Of a stretch of 19,907 bases of DNA, positions 1 through 8,190 are shown piece after piece (the first letter of the stretch is position 1; every line of letters begins with the position of its first letter). Both the position numbers and the translations under genes were made by a program. The DNA is from Clostridium sp. (GTDB taxonomy: Bacteria; Bacillota; Clostridia; Clostridiales; Clostridiaceae). Location of the stretch: positions 1 through 19,907 of the forward strand of contig NZ_JAHAIF010000053.1 of the NCBI RefSeq assembly GCF_018372875.1, in the 5' to 3' direction. The notes beneath the pieces are model-generated. The model ran no database searches. It was given only the letters and a program-made list of their open reading frames with translations, and was not told where the DNA came from.

Positions 1-37
1 AAATACATATAAAGTTATGAATAAAATTTAAAATTAT

Positions 38-94
38 AAAAATAAGGCTGTATCAGCCTAAGGTAAAAAACCTTAATCTGATACAGCCCCTTTT
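38..94 (-). terminator. recA intrinsic terminator (bidirectional form)
   Basis: An 11-bp perfect inverted repeat (GGCTGTATCAG at 46-56, CTGATACAGCC at 78-88) encloses a second small dyad (TAAGGT/ACCTTA). On the minus strand it is followed by a T-rich run (TTATTTTT), directly after the recA stop codon. On the plus strand the stem is also followed by six T, so it could stop transcription from both directions. Confidence 0.92.
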
Positions 95-1144
95 TTATTC
101 TTTATCTGTAGATACTTCTTCTTTAACAGCAACTTCACCAACATATAAAGGTAAAGAATGTTTCTCTCTAATTTGATTTTCAATTTCTAATGCTACTTCA
201 GGATTATCCTTTAAGTAAATCTTAGCATTTTCTCTACCTTGACCTAATCTAACATCTCCATAAGAGAACCAAGCTCCACTCTTTTGTACTATTCCTTCCT
301 TAACTCCAACATCTACTATATTACCTGTTCTTGATATACCTTCATTGTACATAATATCAAACTCAGCTTGTTTAAATGGAGGAGCAACCTTATTCTTCAT
401 TACTTTTACTCTAGTTCTATTACCTATTATAGCATCAGCTTGCTTGATTGAATCTATTCTTCTAACATCTAATCTTACAGAAGCATAGAATTTAAGTGCT
501 CTACCACCTGTTGTAGTTTCTGGATTACCAAACATAACCCCAACCTTTTCTCTTAATTGGTTTATGAATATAGCAACACAATTAGTTTTATTAATAGTTC
601 CTGCTAACTTTCTTAATGCTTGAGACATAAGTCTTGCTTGTAACCCTACGTGAGAATCACCCATTTCTCCTTCAATTTCTGCTCTTGGTACTAATGCAGC
701 AACAGAGTCAACTACAAGAACATCAATAGCACCAGATCTAACTAATGCTTCTGCTATTTCAAGACCTTGTTCTCCTGTATCTGGTTGTGAAACTATAAGA
801 TTTTCAGTATCAACACCAATCTTTCTTGCATAACTAGGATCTAAAGCATGTTCAGCATCAATAAAAGCTACTGCTCCCCCTGCCTTTTGAGCTTCAGCAG
901 CAATATGTAATGCAACTGTTGTTTTACCTGAACTTTCAGGTCCGTATATTTCTACTATTCTTCCCTTTGGAACTCCACCAATTCCAAGTGCTATATCAAG
1001 ATCTAAACATCCTGTTGATATAGAATCAATACTTAATGTACTATCTTCTCCTAATTTCATTACTGAACCTTTACCAAATTGCTTTTCTATTTGGCTCATA
1101 GCACTTTCTATAGCCTTTAATTTATCCATATTTATGTTACTCAT
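95..1144 (-). CDS. recA: RecA recombinase
   Basis: RecA forms ATP-dependent filaments on single-stranded DNA, catalyses strand exchange in recombinational repair, and stimulates LexA self-cleavage in the SOS response. The 349-residue protein has the Walker A motif GPESSGKT at residues 68-75, a Walker B segment (LVVD) near 143-146 and the loop with [19 protein letters not shown]; the length is normal for the family. An upstream in-frame ATG at 1192 would add 16 residues but sits immediately after the -10 element, so it cannot be on the main transcript. The ATG at 1144 has AGAGGTG about 11 bases upstream and gives the usual family N-terminus ([16 protein letters not shown]). It forms a monocistronic unit with its own SOS promoter and terminator. 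Confidence 0.98.
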   Translation of the reverse strand: MSNINMDKLKAIESAMSQIEKQFGKGSVMKLGEDSTLSIDSISTGCLDLDIALGIGGVPKGRIVEIYGPESSGKTTVALHIAAEAQKAGGAVAFIDAEHALDPSYARKIGVDTENLIVSQPDTGEQGLEIAEALVRSGAIDVLVVDSVAALVPRAEIEGEMGDSHVGLQARLMSQALRKLAGTINKTNCVAIFINQLREKVGVMFGNPETTTGGRALKFYASVRLDVRRIDSIKQADAIIGNRTRVKVMKNKVAPPFKQAEFDIMYNEGISRTGNIVDVGVKEGIVQKSGAWFSYGDVRLGQGRENAKIYLKDNPEVALEIENQIREKHSLPLYVGEVAVKEEVSTDKE

Positions 1145-1170
1145 TTTTATTCTTACACCTCTTTCACAAA

Positions 1171-1184
1171 CGAACTTATGTTCT
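1171..1184 (-). promoter_or_regulatory. LexA (SOS) operator of recA
   Basis: The sequence CGAACTTATGTTCT contains the symmetric core GAAC-N4-GTTC (1172-1183), which fits the Gram-positive LexA/DinR box (consensus CGAACRNRYGTTYC). It lies about 10 bases downstream of the -10 element, over the expected transcription start, where a bound repressor would block initiation. Its place before recA makes the assignment strong; binding itself is inferred. Confidence 0.9.
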
Positions 1185-1192
1185 ATAATCAT

Positions 1193-1221
1193 ATTATATA
1201 GTATTTATTATTTATAGTCAA
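1193..1221 (-). promoter_or_regulatory. recA sigma-A promoter
   Basis: Read on the minus strand, TTGACT (1216-1221) and a perfect TATAAT (1193-1198) are separated by exactly 17 bases. Transcription would start near 1186, inside or beside the LexA box, leaving a leader of roughly 40 bases with the recA Shine-Dalgarno. Confidence 0.92.
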
Positions 1222-1330
1222 CACAAAACTTTCTTTTCTCCATTTTATGGCAAACTCTTCTTTAGTATTATCATAACTGATTGTTTTTATACATATATAT
1301 ATTTATTAAATTTTATACTTTTCTAGACAG

Positions 1331-1370
1331 TAAAGAAAAGAGATCGTGCTAAATATATTAGTACGATCTC
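1331..1370 (-). terminator. pgsA intrinsic terminator
   Basis: An 11-bp stem (1340-1350 with 1360-1370, one G-T pair) has a 9-base loop. On the minus strand it is followed by TTTTCTTTA, about 10 bases after the pgsA stop codon. It separates the ftsK-rimO-pgsA transcript from recA. Confidence 0.9.
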
Positions 1371-1379
1371 ACATGTATC

Positions 1380-1970
1380 TTATTTATTCATATCAATTGT
1401 ATGCTTATTCTTTCTAAAATAATCCCAACCAGATATTAATGTTATTACTACAGATATATTTAATATCCAACTAGGTACATTCATGAAGAACCAGTTCCAA
1501 AAGCCACTTGATTCAACTAAATTTGTTAAGTATGAAGATGTAGTAATATTAAATTGTAATAACAATAACACTATAGCTATTATTTGTATTACTGTCTTTA
1601 TCTTCCCCCACCAACTAGCAGCTATTACTTTTCCTTCTGAAGCTGCTATTGTTCTTAATCCAGATACAGCAAACTCTCTTGCAATTATAACTATAGCTGC
1701 CCAACTAGGTACCATTTGTAGCTCTACTAACGATATTAAAGCTGATGTTACAAGTAGCTTGTCTGCAAGGGGATCCATAAACTTTCCAAAGTTAGTTATT
1801 TGATTCCTGCTTCTAGCTATATATCCATCTAACTTATCTGTAAGTGATGCTAAAATAAATATAAATGTTGCAATAAATGTACCATATGGTATACCTTGAA
1901 CAGCAATAAATATTAAAAAGATGGGAACCAAAAAGATTCTAATTACAGTTAATTTATTTGCAAGATTCAT
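1380..1970 (-). CDS. pgsA: CDP-diacylglycerol--glycerol-3-phosphate 3-phosphatidyltransferase
   Basis: This integral membrane enzyme makes phosphatidylglycerolphosphate from CDP-diacylglycerol and glycerol-3-phosphate, the committed step to phosphatidylglycerol and cardiolipin. The CDP-alcohol phosphotransferase signature is intact: D48-G49, A52-R53, G62, D66 and D70, with the extra acidic D45. Hydrophobic helices surround it (about residues 10-25, 28-44, 72-100, 120-142, 165-185). A TTG at 1979 would add three residues but abuts the GGGAG ribosome binding site; the ATG at 1970 is 9 bases from it and is the likely start (196 aa). The start overlaps the end of rimO by 17 bases, so the two are probably translationally coupled. 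Confidence 0.95.
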   Translation of the reverse strand: MNLANKLTVIRIFLVPIFLIFIAVQGIPYGTFIATFIFILASLTDKLDGYIARSRNQITNFGKFMDPLADKLLVTSALISLVELQMVPSWAAIVIIAREFAVSGLRTIAASEGKVIAASWWGKIKTVIQIIAIVLLLLQFNITTSSYLTNLVESSGFWNWFFMNVPSWILNISVVITLISGWDYFRKNKHTIDMNK

Positions 1971-3291
1971 AAACCACAACTCCCATTAAATCATAATCGG
2001 CACAATCAGTAATCTTAACTTTAACTATTGCCCCAGTTTTTATATTATCTTCTGAATCAAAGAATACTACACCATCTATTTCAGGAGCCATTTCATAACT
2101 TCTTCCATAGTAATATTCTCCATTATGTCCTTCAACAAGAATATCATAAATATTACTAATTTTCAATTCATTTATTTCTTTTGCCACTTCTTGTTGCACT
2201 AACATTAAGTTTCTTTCTCTAATTTCCTTTATCTCTTCAGGCACTTGATTTTCCATATTTGCAGCTGGTGTTCCCTCTTCTTGAGAATATTTAAATACCC
2301 CTACATTATCTAATTTATAATCTTGTAAAAACTTTGTTAATTCATTAAAATCTTCTTCTGTTTCACCTGGGAACCCTACAATTAAAGAAGTTCTTACTAC
2401 AATACTAGGAATTCTTTCCCTTAATGTTTCAATCTTATTTATTATAGCTTCTTTGCTTGTTTTTCTTGCCATTAATTTTAAAATGTTATTGCTTATATGT
2501 TGTATTGGTAAATCTAAATATTTAACTACTTTATTGTTGTTAGCTATTTCATCTATTAATTCATCATAAATTTCTTCTGGATAACAATATAATAGTCTTA
2601 TCCATTCAATTCCTTCAACTTTTGATAATTCTCTTAATAATTCATGTAACTTTTGGCCACCATAAAGATCTGTACCATACATAGTTAAGTCTTGAGCTAT
2701 TAAAATTAATTCTTTTACACCACTCTTACTTAATAATTCAGCTTCTTTAATAATGCTTTCTTTATCTCTACTTCTGAATTTCCCTCTTATTTTAGGAATA
2801 ATGCAATAAGTACAGAAATTGTTACATCCTTCTGCTATTCTTAAGTAGGCTGTATGAGATTTTGTTGTAAGAATTCTTATACCTTCATTAATCTTTTGAT
2901 CTGAATAATTTACCTCTATTAACTTTTCATCATTATTAATAAAATTCATTATATATTCATTAATCTTTTCGTAGTCATTAACTCCAAGAGTAATATCTAT
3001 TTCTGGCATTAATTCTTGTAACTCTTTTCCATATCTTTGTGTAAGACAACCTGTAGCTATCAACATTTTACACTTGTACTTATTCTTATATTCTGCCATC
3101 TCTAAAATTGTATCTATAGATTCTTGCTTTGCAGACTCTATAAAACCGCAAGTATTTACTATTATTATATCTGCTTCCTTTGGATTATTTGTTATTTCGT
3201 ACTGCTCACTCATTCTACCTAGGATTATTTCTGCATCTACTCTATTCTTATCGCAGCCTAAGCTAACCATTCCAACTTTATACTTTTTCAA
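1954..3291 (-). CDS. rimO: Ribosomal protein S12 methylthiotransferase RimO
   Basis: RimO is a radical-SAM enzyme that adds a methylthio group to the conserved aspartate of ribosomal protein S12. The N-terminal MTTase domain has cysteines C13, C48 and C82 for one Fe-S cluster. The radical-SAM motif C156-x3-C160-x2-C163 binds the second. The C-terminal ~65 residues fit a TRAM domain. The start is a TTG with a perfect AGGAGG 8 bases upstream, and the N-terminus ([17 protein letters not shown]) matches the family, so the first internal ATG would cut into the domain. MiaB/MtaB paralogues are the main alternative, but the N-terminal pattern and the ftsK-pgsA context favour RimO. No terminator separates it from ftsK or pgsA. 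Confidence 0.94.
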   Translation of the reverse strand: MKKYKVGMVSLGCDKNRVDAEIILGRMSEQYEITNNPKEADIIIVNTCGFIESAKQESIDTILEMAEYKNKYKCKMLIATGCLTQRYGKELQELMPEIDITLGVNDYEKINEYIMNFINNDEKLIEVNYSDQKINEGIRILTTKSHTAYLRIAEGCNNFCTYCIIPKIRGKFRSRDKESIIKEAELLSKSGVKELILIAQDLTMYGTDLYGGQKLHELLRELSKVEGIEWIRLLYCYPEEIYDELIDEIANNNKVVKYLDLPIQHISNNILKLMARKTSKEAIINKIETLRERIPSIVVRTSLIVGFPGETEEDFNELTKFLQDYKLDNVGVFKYSQEEGTPAANMENQVPEEIKEIRERNLMLVQQEVAKEINELKISNIYDILVEGHNGEYYYGRSYEMAPEIDGVVFFDSEDNIKTGAIVKVKITDCADYDLMGVVVYESCK

Positions 3292-3339
3292 ATGTGTTTC
3301 CTCCTGTGTATTACTCTACTTTAATACTATATCAAAAAC

Positions 3340-3368
3340 ATTTTATATCGCTTTTATAAGTATTACAA
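3340..3368 (-). promoter_or_regulatory. Candidate rimO-pgsA promoter
   Basis: On the minus strand, TTGTAA (3363-3368) and TAAAAT (3340-3345) are separated by 17 bases just after the ftsK stop codon. This would give a leader of about 40 bases ending in the rimO AGGAGG. The elements are good but not perfect in a very AT-rich gap, so it may be only a secondary start in an ftsK-rimO-pgsA operon. Confidence 0.5.
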
Positions 3369-3369
3369 G

Positions 3370-5742
3370 TTAATTTTCTTCCATATTATCTGAATTATGG
3401 AGTAAATCTTCTTTTTTCATCAAAACTTGCCTTGGTCTACTTCCATCTTTAGGCGAAATTATTCCCCTTTCTTCTAGCTGATCCATTATTCTAGAAGCTC
3501 TGTTAAATCCAACTCTTAGTCTTCTTTGCAAGAAAGATGTTGATGCCTGCTCATATTCAATTACTAAGTTTATAGCTTCTGGTAACAACTCATCAGCATC
3601 ATCACCACCATCTATATTCTTACCTTCTGTTTCATTATTTATATGATCTAAAATAGATTCTTCATAAACCGCATCTTTTTCTTCTGACTTAATAAATTCT
3701 ATTACCTTTTCAACTTCCTCTTCTGAGATGAAACATCCTTGAACTCTTTGAGGTTTACTCTCACCAACAGGATAATAAAGCATATCACCTTTACCAAGTA
3801 ATTTTTCAGCTCCAGCTGAATCTAGTATTGTTCTCGAGTCAACCTGAGAAGAAACCGCAAATGAAATTCTAGATGGTATATTGGCTTTTATAACACCTGT
3901 AATTACGTCTACAGATGGTCTTTGTGTTGCTATAACAAGATGCATACCAGCTGCTCTTGCCATTTGTGCCAACCTTCCTATATAATCTTCCACATCATTA
4001 GGACAAACCATCATTAAATCAGCAAGCTCATCTACAATTATAACTATATAAGGCAACTTCTCTTCAATAATTCCTTTATCTATTAAAGCATTGTATGAAT
4101 CAATATTTCTTACTCCCATTTCAGCAAAAAGATTATATCTTTTTGTCATCTCATTAACAGCCCAATTTAATGCAGCAGCTGCTTTCTTTGGATCTGTTAC
4201 TACAGGAATTAAAAGATGTGGTATTCCATTATAAACATTTAGCTCAACAACCTTAGGGTCAACCATAAGTAACTTAACTTCATCAGGAGAATATTTATAT
4301 AGTAAACTTATAATTAAAGAATTTATACATACACTCTTACCAGAACCAGTAGCCCCTGCAATTAATGTATGTGGCATCTTACTTAAATCTCCTACAACAC
4401 AAGCTCCTCCTATATCTTTTCCTAAGGCAAAGGCTAACTTTTTATTACTACTAGTAAACTCTTTTGAATCTAGCACTTCCCTTAAAAATACTGGTGTTTG
4501 TTTTTTATTTGGCACTTCTATACCAACTGCTGCCTTTCCAGGAATAGGTGCTTCAATTCTCACCCCAGAGGCTGCAAGACCTAATGCTATATCATCTGAT
4601 AAATTTACTATTTTACTAACTTTTACACCAGGACTAGGCTGAAGTTCAAATCTAGTTACTGAAGGTCCCTTTGTAACTTGAACAACTTTTGCATCTACTC
4701 CAAAACTTCCTAGAGTTTCTTCTAGCTTACTTGCACTATCAATTAATTCTTTTTTATCAGAGCTATTTAATTTAGTTTTATTATTAACATTTAAAAGCTC
4801 TGTATTAGGAAATACATATTCTTTTTTCTCTATTTCTTCTTTATCTTCATTTAGTATATCTTCAATTTCTTTATTCACACTTTCCTTTATTCCATTATCA
4901 AGCTTTTCTTTTTTAACAGAGGGCATAGATTCCTCCTTGTTAATAAATGAAGATATTTCTTTTTCTGTGTTATTTTCTATAGCCACTTCAAGCTCATCAT
5001 CAATAGTTGCATTTTTCATAAAATCAAGGATCTTTATTTTATGATTTACTCCCTTTAAAAATTCTTCCCTATTGGGCTCTAGTTTTTCTTCTTTTTCAAT
5101 TACATTTATAAAGTCATTTCTTTCTTCATTCTTGATTTTTGGTGAAATTTCTCTTCTCTTTTTAAATTCTTTCCTTTTTACATTTGCTCTTTCACCTAAA
5201 TCAAAAATTGAAATACTAAATGTTAGTATAGAAGCTATAATTATAAGTGCTATATACACAATAAATGAACCTACAAATCCAAGTATTTTAAATAGAGGAT
5301 AAGATATAATATGTCCAACAAGACCTCCATTAAATCCATAATCGGATTTTACTATTGTTTGAATTATATTACTCATACCCTTTCCAAAGGTAATATTATT
5401 TAATGATTCTACATAAAATGTTCCTGAAAATAAAATAATTACCCCAACAAATAGAGTAATACCATAAAACTTTTTATCAAGATTTATTTTTCCTCTTCCC
5501 TTTAAATAATTATATCCTAAATAAATTAAATATATAGGTACTACATAAGCTCCTATTCCTAATAGTAAATGTGATATCTTCTGTGAAAATGTAGATAAAA
5601 ATCCAGCTAGGTTTGTATATATTGATACTGTACTCAGCATTCCACATGCTATAAATATAATTCCAGTAATTTCACTATTATGACTTTGTACTTTTTTATT
5701 TGTTTCTTTTGTGTTTTTTCTTTTACTATTACTTCTACTCAC
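3370..5742 (-). CDS. ftsK: FtsK/SpoIIIE-family DNA translocase
   Basis: This septal, membrane-anchored hexameric ATPase pumps DNA during division and, in spore formers, chromosome packaging into the forespore. Hydrophobic helices lie at about residues 24-44, 56-78, 93-111 and 155-178. A charged low-complexity linker spans about 185-330. The motor follows with Walker A GATGSGKS at 463-470 and Walker [11 protein letters not shown] at 567-576. The C-terminal winged-helix gamma domain, which reads chromosome polarity sequences, is at about 716-775. Length (790 aa) matches SpoIIIE/SftA-type proteins; the membrane helices argue for SpoIIIE/FtsK and against soluble SftA. The start is GTG with GGGGTG 7 bases upstream. 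It follows the tepA terminator, so a promoter should lie in 5743-5801, but I see no convincing one. Confidence 0.95.
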   Translation of the reverse strand: MSRSNSKRKNTKETNKKVQSHNSEITGIIFIACGMLSTVSIYTNLAGFLSTFSQKISHLLLGIGAYVVPIYLIYLGYNYLKGRGKINLDKKFYGITLFVGVIILFSGTFYVESLNNITFGKGMSNIIQTIVKSDYGFNGGLVGHIISYPLFKILGFVGSFIVYIALIIIASILTFSISIFDLGERANVKRKEFKKRREISPKIKNEERNDFINVIEKEEKLEPNREEFLKGVNHKIKILDFMKNATIDDELEVAIENNTEKEISSFINKEESMPSVKKEKLDNGIKESVNKEIEDILNEDKEEIEKKEYVFPNTELLNVNNKTKLNSSDKKELIDSASKLEETLGSFGVDAKVVQVTKGPSVTRFELQPSPGVKVSKIVNLSDDIALGLAASGVRIEAPIPGKAAVGIEVPNKKQTPVFLREVLDSKEFTSSNKKLAFALGKDIGGACVVGDLSKMPHTLIAGATGSGKSVCINSLIISLLYKYSPDEVKLLMVDPKVVELNVYNGIPHLLIPVVTDPKKAAAALNWAVNEMTKRYNLFAEMGVRNIDSYNALIDKGIIEEKLPYIVIIVDELADLMMVCPNDVEDYIGRLAQMARAAGMHLVIATQRPSVDVITGVIKANIPSRISFAVSSQVDSRTILDSAGAEKLLGKGDMLYYPVGESKPQRVQGCFISEEEVEKVIEFIKSEEKDAVYEESILDHINNETEGKNIDGGDDADELLPEAINLVIEYEQASTSFLQRRLRVGFNRASRIMDQLEERGIISPKDGSRPRQVLMKKEDLLHNSDNMEEN

Positions 5743-5801
5743 TTAAAATCACCCCATCATAATAATTTCTACACTTTCTCCTTAATTCCTTTTAATAAAG
5801 G

Positions 5802-5832
5802 AAAAAAAAATAGGGCTTACATCCCTATTTTT
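5802..5832 (-). terminator. tepA intrinsic terminator
   Basis: Minus-strand AAAAATAGGG (5823-5832) and CCCTATTTTT (5806-5815) form a 10-bp perfect stem with a 7-base loop, continuing into an unbroken T run (5802-5810). The tepA stop codon TAG is inside the upstream arm. It ends the mlpA-to-tepA unit before ftsK. Confidence 0.9.
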
Positions 5833-6550
5833 CATCTCCTATTAATTCATTTAATTTTTCAAGGGCTTTACTTATTCCCCCAACTTCATCTATAAGTCCA
5901 CAATCTACAGCTTGCTTACCAATCAACATAGTTCCTACATCATTTAGTAATTCATCTGTTTGCATCATAAACTCTTCTAATGTTTCTAATTTAATATTGG
6001 AAGTTCTTACAATAAAATCATTAATTCTCTCTTGCATCTTCTTAAAATAATCGAAAGTTTGTGAAACTCCTATAATAAATCCATTCATTCTTATTGGGTG
6101 AATTATCATAGTAGCTGACGGAGTTATAAAAGAATAGTCAGCAGAAGTAGCTAAAGGTACACCTATAGAGTGACCTCCTCCTATAACTATTGAAACTGTT
6201 GGCTTAGAAATTGAATTTATCATTTCTGATATTGCAAGGCCAGCTTCAACATCTCCTCCTACTGTGTTTAATACAATTAGCACACCTTTTACATTTTTAT
6301 TTTGCTCTATAGAAATTAGTTGTGGTATTACGTGTTCGTACTTAGTTGCTTTGGTTTGGGCTGGCGAAACATTATGTCCTTCAATTTGCCCTATTATTGA
6401 AAGGACTTGAATTCTTTCATTAGGCACTGCCATCGTTGTATTACCATATTCCTTAACAGATTTCATTTTCTCAGTGTTTTCTTTTAATTCTTCTTGCGTT
6501 TCTTCATTTCCTGATTTTGTTGACTTATTTGTTAATTTAATATCCTCCAT
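5825..6550 (-). CDS. tepA: ClpP-like serine protease, TepA family
   Basis: This is a cytosolic ClpP-fold (S14) protein related to B. subtilis TepA (YmfB), which also sits beside spoIIIE and was named for a role in protein export. The crotonase/ClpP-type core has LNTVGGDVEAGLAI around 94-107. The probable nucleophile S128 lies in GGGHSIG and the probable histidine H151 in MIIHPIR; an acidic residue around 178 may complete the triad. The first ~40 residues are charged and low in complexity, with no signal peptide or membrane segment, so it is not an SppA-type signal peptide peptidase. The context (dapG upstream, ftsK downstream) matches TepA. AGGAGG lies 9 bases before the ATG but inside a long inverted repeat (6549-6601). 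The physiological substrate is unknown to me. Confidence 0.85.
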   Translation of the reverse strand: MEDIKLTNKSTKSGNEETQEELKENTEKMKSVKEYGNTTMAVPNERIQVLSIIGQIEGHNVSPAQTKATKYEHVIPQLISIEQNKNVKGVLIVLNTVGGDVEAGLAISEMINSISKPTVSIVIGGGHSIGVPLATSADYSFITPSATMIIHPIRMNGFIIGVSQTFDYFKKMQERINDFIVRTSNIKLETLEEFMMQTDELLNDVGTMLIGKQAVDCGLIDEVGGISKALEKLNELIGDEK

Positions 6551-6601
6551 AAAAACATTCCTCCTGTACAGTTTTATTTTGTACAGGAGGAATGTTTTTA
6601 T
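6549..6601 (-). terminator. 22-bp hairpin: dapG terminator overlapping the tepA RBS and start
   Basis: Positions 6549-6570 and 6580-6601 are perfect inverted repeats with a 9-base loop. On the minus strand the GC-richer core of the stem is followed by TTTTTAT, the pattern of an intrinsic terminator, 18 bases after the dapG stop. The downstream arm carries the tepA AGGAGG (6585-6590 complementary arm, 6560-6565) and the first two bases of the tepA ATG (6548-6550). In a full-length transcript the RBS would therefore be paired. A weak promoter candidate with TATAAA at 6604-6609 lies just upstream. Confidence 0.85.
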
Positions 6602-6619
6602 ACTTTATAAGATACAATT

Positions 6620-7816
6620 TTAAAGTTTAAAGGCTTTATGAAGAGCATTTATAGCTTTTTCTAAGTTTTCAGTATGAATCAAACACCAAATAGTCATATG
6701 CGAATCTGCAGTTTGCAACACTTCTATATTGCTATCACTTAATGTTTTATAAATTTTCGCCATAACACCAGGTATTCCCTTCATTCCTGCTCCCACTAAG
6801 GCTATAGTACTACAATTATCTATTAATGTATATTTCAAATCTAATTTATCAAATATATCTTTTACAATATCCTTTGCTACTTTAGATATTGTGAATACTT
6901 GTTGCCTTGGAAAAATATTGATTAAATCTAAACTAATCTTATTTGCAGCTATTATTTCTAGCACATCATTATATCTATCATTCCCCTTATTATCATCAAG
7001 ATTTAGGGTAACCTGAATTCTATTATCATGATTAGTTATACTTGTAATTAATCTTCTCTTCTTTCTATCTCCCACACTATTAATTAATGTACCTATCGTA
7101 TCATTTAAAGTATTTTTAATCATAATAGGAATATTACCTTCTCTAGCATACTCAATAGCCATAGGATGTATTACTTTAGAACCTTGGTCAGCAAGTTGGA
7201 ATACCTCATCATAACTTATAATATCAATTACTGATGCACTCTTTACTATTCTAGGATCTGCTGTCATTACTCCATCAACGTCTGTATATATTTCAATTCT
7301 TTCTGCATCCAACATTACTCCAAGTATTGAAGCTGTAGTATCGCTTCCACCTCTTCCTAATGTAGTAAAGTATCCATTCTCTGTTACACCTTGGAATCCA
7401 GTTACAACAGGAACTCTTCCTTGTGATATTACATCTAATATTTCTTTTTCATTAGTTGAAATTAAAGTAGCTTCACCAAAATTTTTATTAGTAATTAACC
7501 CAGCTTGTCCACCTGTCATAGGAAAAGCCTCAATATTTTTACTGCTCATATCTGATGACATTACAACAGAACTAATTATTTCTCCACAGCACATTAAAAG
7601 ATCTGCTGCCAACTTATTTTCTTTTATAAAATTTTCATTAACTAAAGAAAGTAAAGTATCAGTTGCATATGGACTGCCCTTTCTACCCATTGCTGATACA
7701 ACAACTACAGGACTATATCCATTATCAATTGACTCCTTTACTTTAGCCATTACTTTTTCTCTATTCTCCTTAGTAGAAACTGATGTACCACCAAACTTTT
7801 GTATAACTATTTTCAA
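6620..7816 (-). CDS. dapG: Aspartate kinase (aspartokinase)
   Basis: The enzyme phosphorylates aspartate to aspartyl-4-phosphate, the first step to diaminopimelate, lysine, methionine and threonine. The amino-acid kinase domain begins with the KFGGTS motif at residues 7-12, and GRGGSDTTA supplies the nucleotide/aspartate site. The C-terminal ~130 residues form two ACT domains (about 262-330 and 338-398), the usual allosteric feedback module. Full length, 398 aa. The start is TTG with GGAGG 7 bases upstream; no in-frame ATG fits. It follows ymxH by 16 bases. I use dapG because B. subtilis dapG sits in the same neighbourhood (mlpA-ymxH...dapG...tepA-spoIIIE), but which end product inhibits it cannot be read from sequence. 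No asd or dapA is adjacent, and no lysine riboswitch is visible. Confidence 0.94.
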   Translation of the reverse strand: MKIVIQKFGGTSVSTKENREKVMAKVKESIDNGYSPVVVVSAMGRKGSPYATDTLLSLVNENFIKENKLAADLLMCCGEIISSVVMSSDMSSKNIEAFPMTGGQAGLITNKNFGEATLISTNEKEILDVISQGRVPVVTGFQGVTENGYFTTLGRGGSDTTASILGVMLDAERIEIYTDVDGVMTADPRIVKSASVIDIISYDEVFQLADQGSKVIHPMAIEYAREGNIPIMIKNTLNDTIGTLINSVGDRKKRRLITSITNHDNRIQVTLNLDDNKGNDRYNDVLEIIAANKISLDLINIFPRQQVFTISKVAKDIVKDIFDKLDLKYTLIDNCSTIALVGAGMKGIPGVMAKIYKTLSDSNIEVLQTADSHMTIWCLIHTENLEKAINALHKAFKL

Positions 7817-7832
7817 GTCATTACCTCCAGAT

Positions 7833-8114
7833 TTATAGCTTAGCTCTTTTTACATCATTATCTTCTGCATCAAGTATTATAGTTCTTGATCCAATCTTCT
7901 TTACACACTCCCATGGAATCTCTAAAAACTCTCTAGACCTACTGAATAGTCCCATCTTACTTCCAGTAGTATTTATAATAAGATATCGTATCTTTCCATC
8001 ATCATCTACTACTAAGTCATTATTTTGAAGATAATCGTACTTTTCTCCATCATTAATATTTATAAGTTCATATCTTTCTATTTCACTAAGTAACTTTATT
8101 TTTTCTCCTGACAT
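7833..8114 (-). CDS. ymxH: PRC-barrel protein, YlmC/YmxH family
   Basis: A 93-residue single-domain protein of the YlmC/YmxH family, common in spore formers and often annotated as a sporulation protein; its molecular role is not established. The PRC-barrel-like features are the N-terminal strand pattern (SEIERYELININDGEKYDYL), a central IRYLIINTTG strand and IPWECVKKIGSRTIIL near the C-terminus. No signal peptide or membrane segment is present. The ATG has GGAGGG 6 bases upstream. It lies between mlpA and dapG, as ymxH follows mlpA in B. subtilis, which favours YmxH over the paralogue YlmC. Its RBS is in the 3' arm of a hairpin (8116-8166). Confidence 0.85.
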   Translation of the reverse strand: MSGEKIKLLSEIERYELININDGEKYDYLQNNDLVVDDDGKIRYLIINTTGSKMGLFSRSREFLEIPWECVKKIGSRTIILDAEDNDVKRAKL

Positions 8115-8115
8115 A

Positions 8116-8166
8116 AAAATCCCTCCTTATTACCTACATAATACATATGATATAAAGAGAGATTTT
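8116..8166 (-). terminator. Terminator-like hairpin enclosing the ymxH RBS
   Basis: As minus-strand RNA, AAAAUCUCUCUUUAU (8166-8152) pairs with AUAAGGAGGGAUUUU (8130-8116): 15 continuous pairs with two G-U wobbles and a 21-base loop. The 3' arm contains the GGAGGG of ymxH, and the stem runs into five U just before the ATG. It starts five bases after the mlpA stop codon. It is shaped like a weak terminator and would also hide the RBS in read-through mRNA. Confidence 0.65.
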
Positions 8167-8190
8167 ATTCTTATATTTCTATTTTTCCAA
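8162..8190 (-). promoter_or_regulatory. Candidate internal promoter for ymxH-dapG
   Basis: At the end of mlpA on the minus strand, TTGGAA (8185-8190) and TAAAAT (8162-8167) are 17 bases apart. The start would fall near 8155, inside the 5' arm of the hairpin at 8116-8166, so this RNA would lack most of that arm. Matches like this are common in AT-rich DNA, so this is only a candidate. Confidence 0.4.

Noticed and set aside
1145..1192. 16-residue N-terminal extension of RecA
   Set aside because: Its ATG directly follows the TATAAT and overlaps the LexA box, upstream of or at the transcription start; the ATG at 1144 has a Shine-Dalgarno and the family N-terminus.
3308..3335. Second promoter candidate before rimO (TTGATA-16-TAATAC)
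   Set aside because: Its start would fall in the rimO Shine-Dalgarno, leaving no usable RBS; the upstream pair at 3340-3368 fits better.
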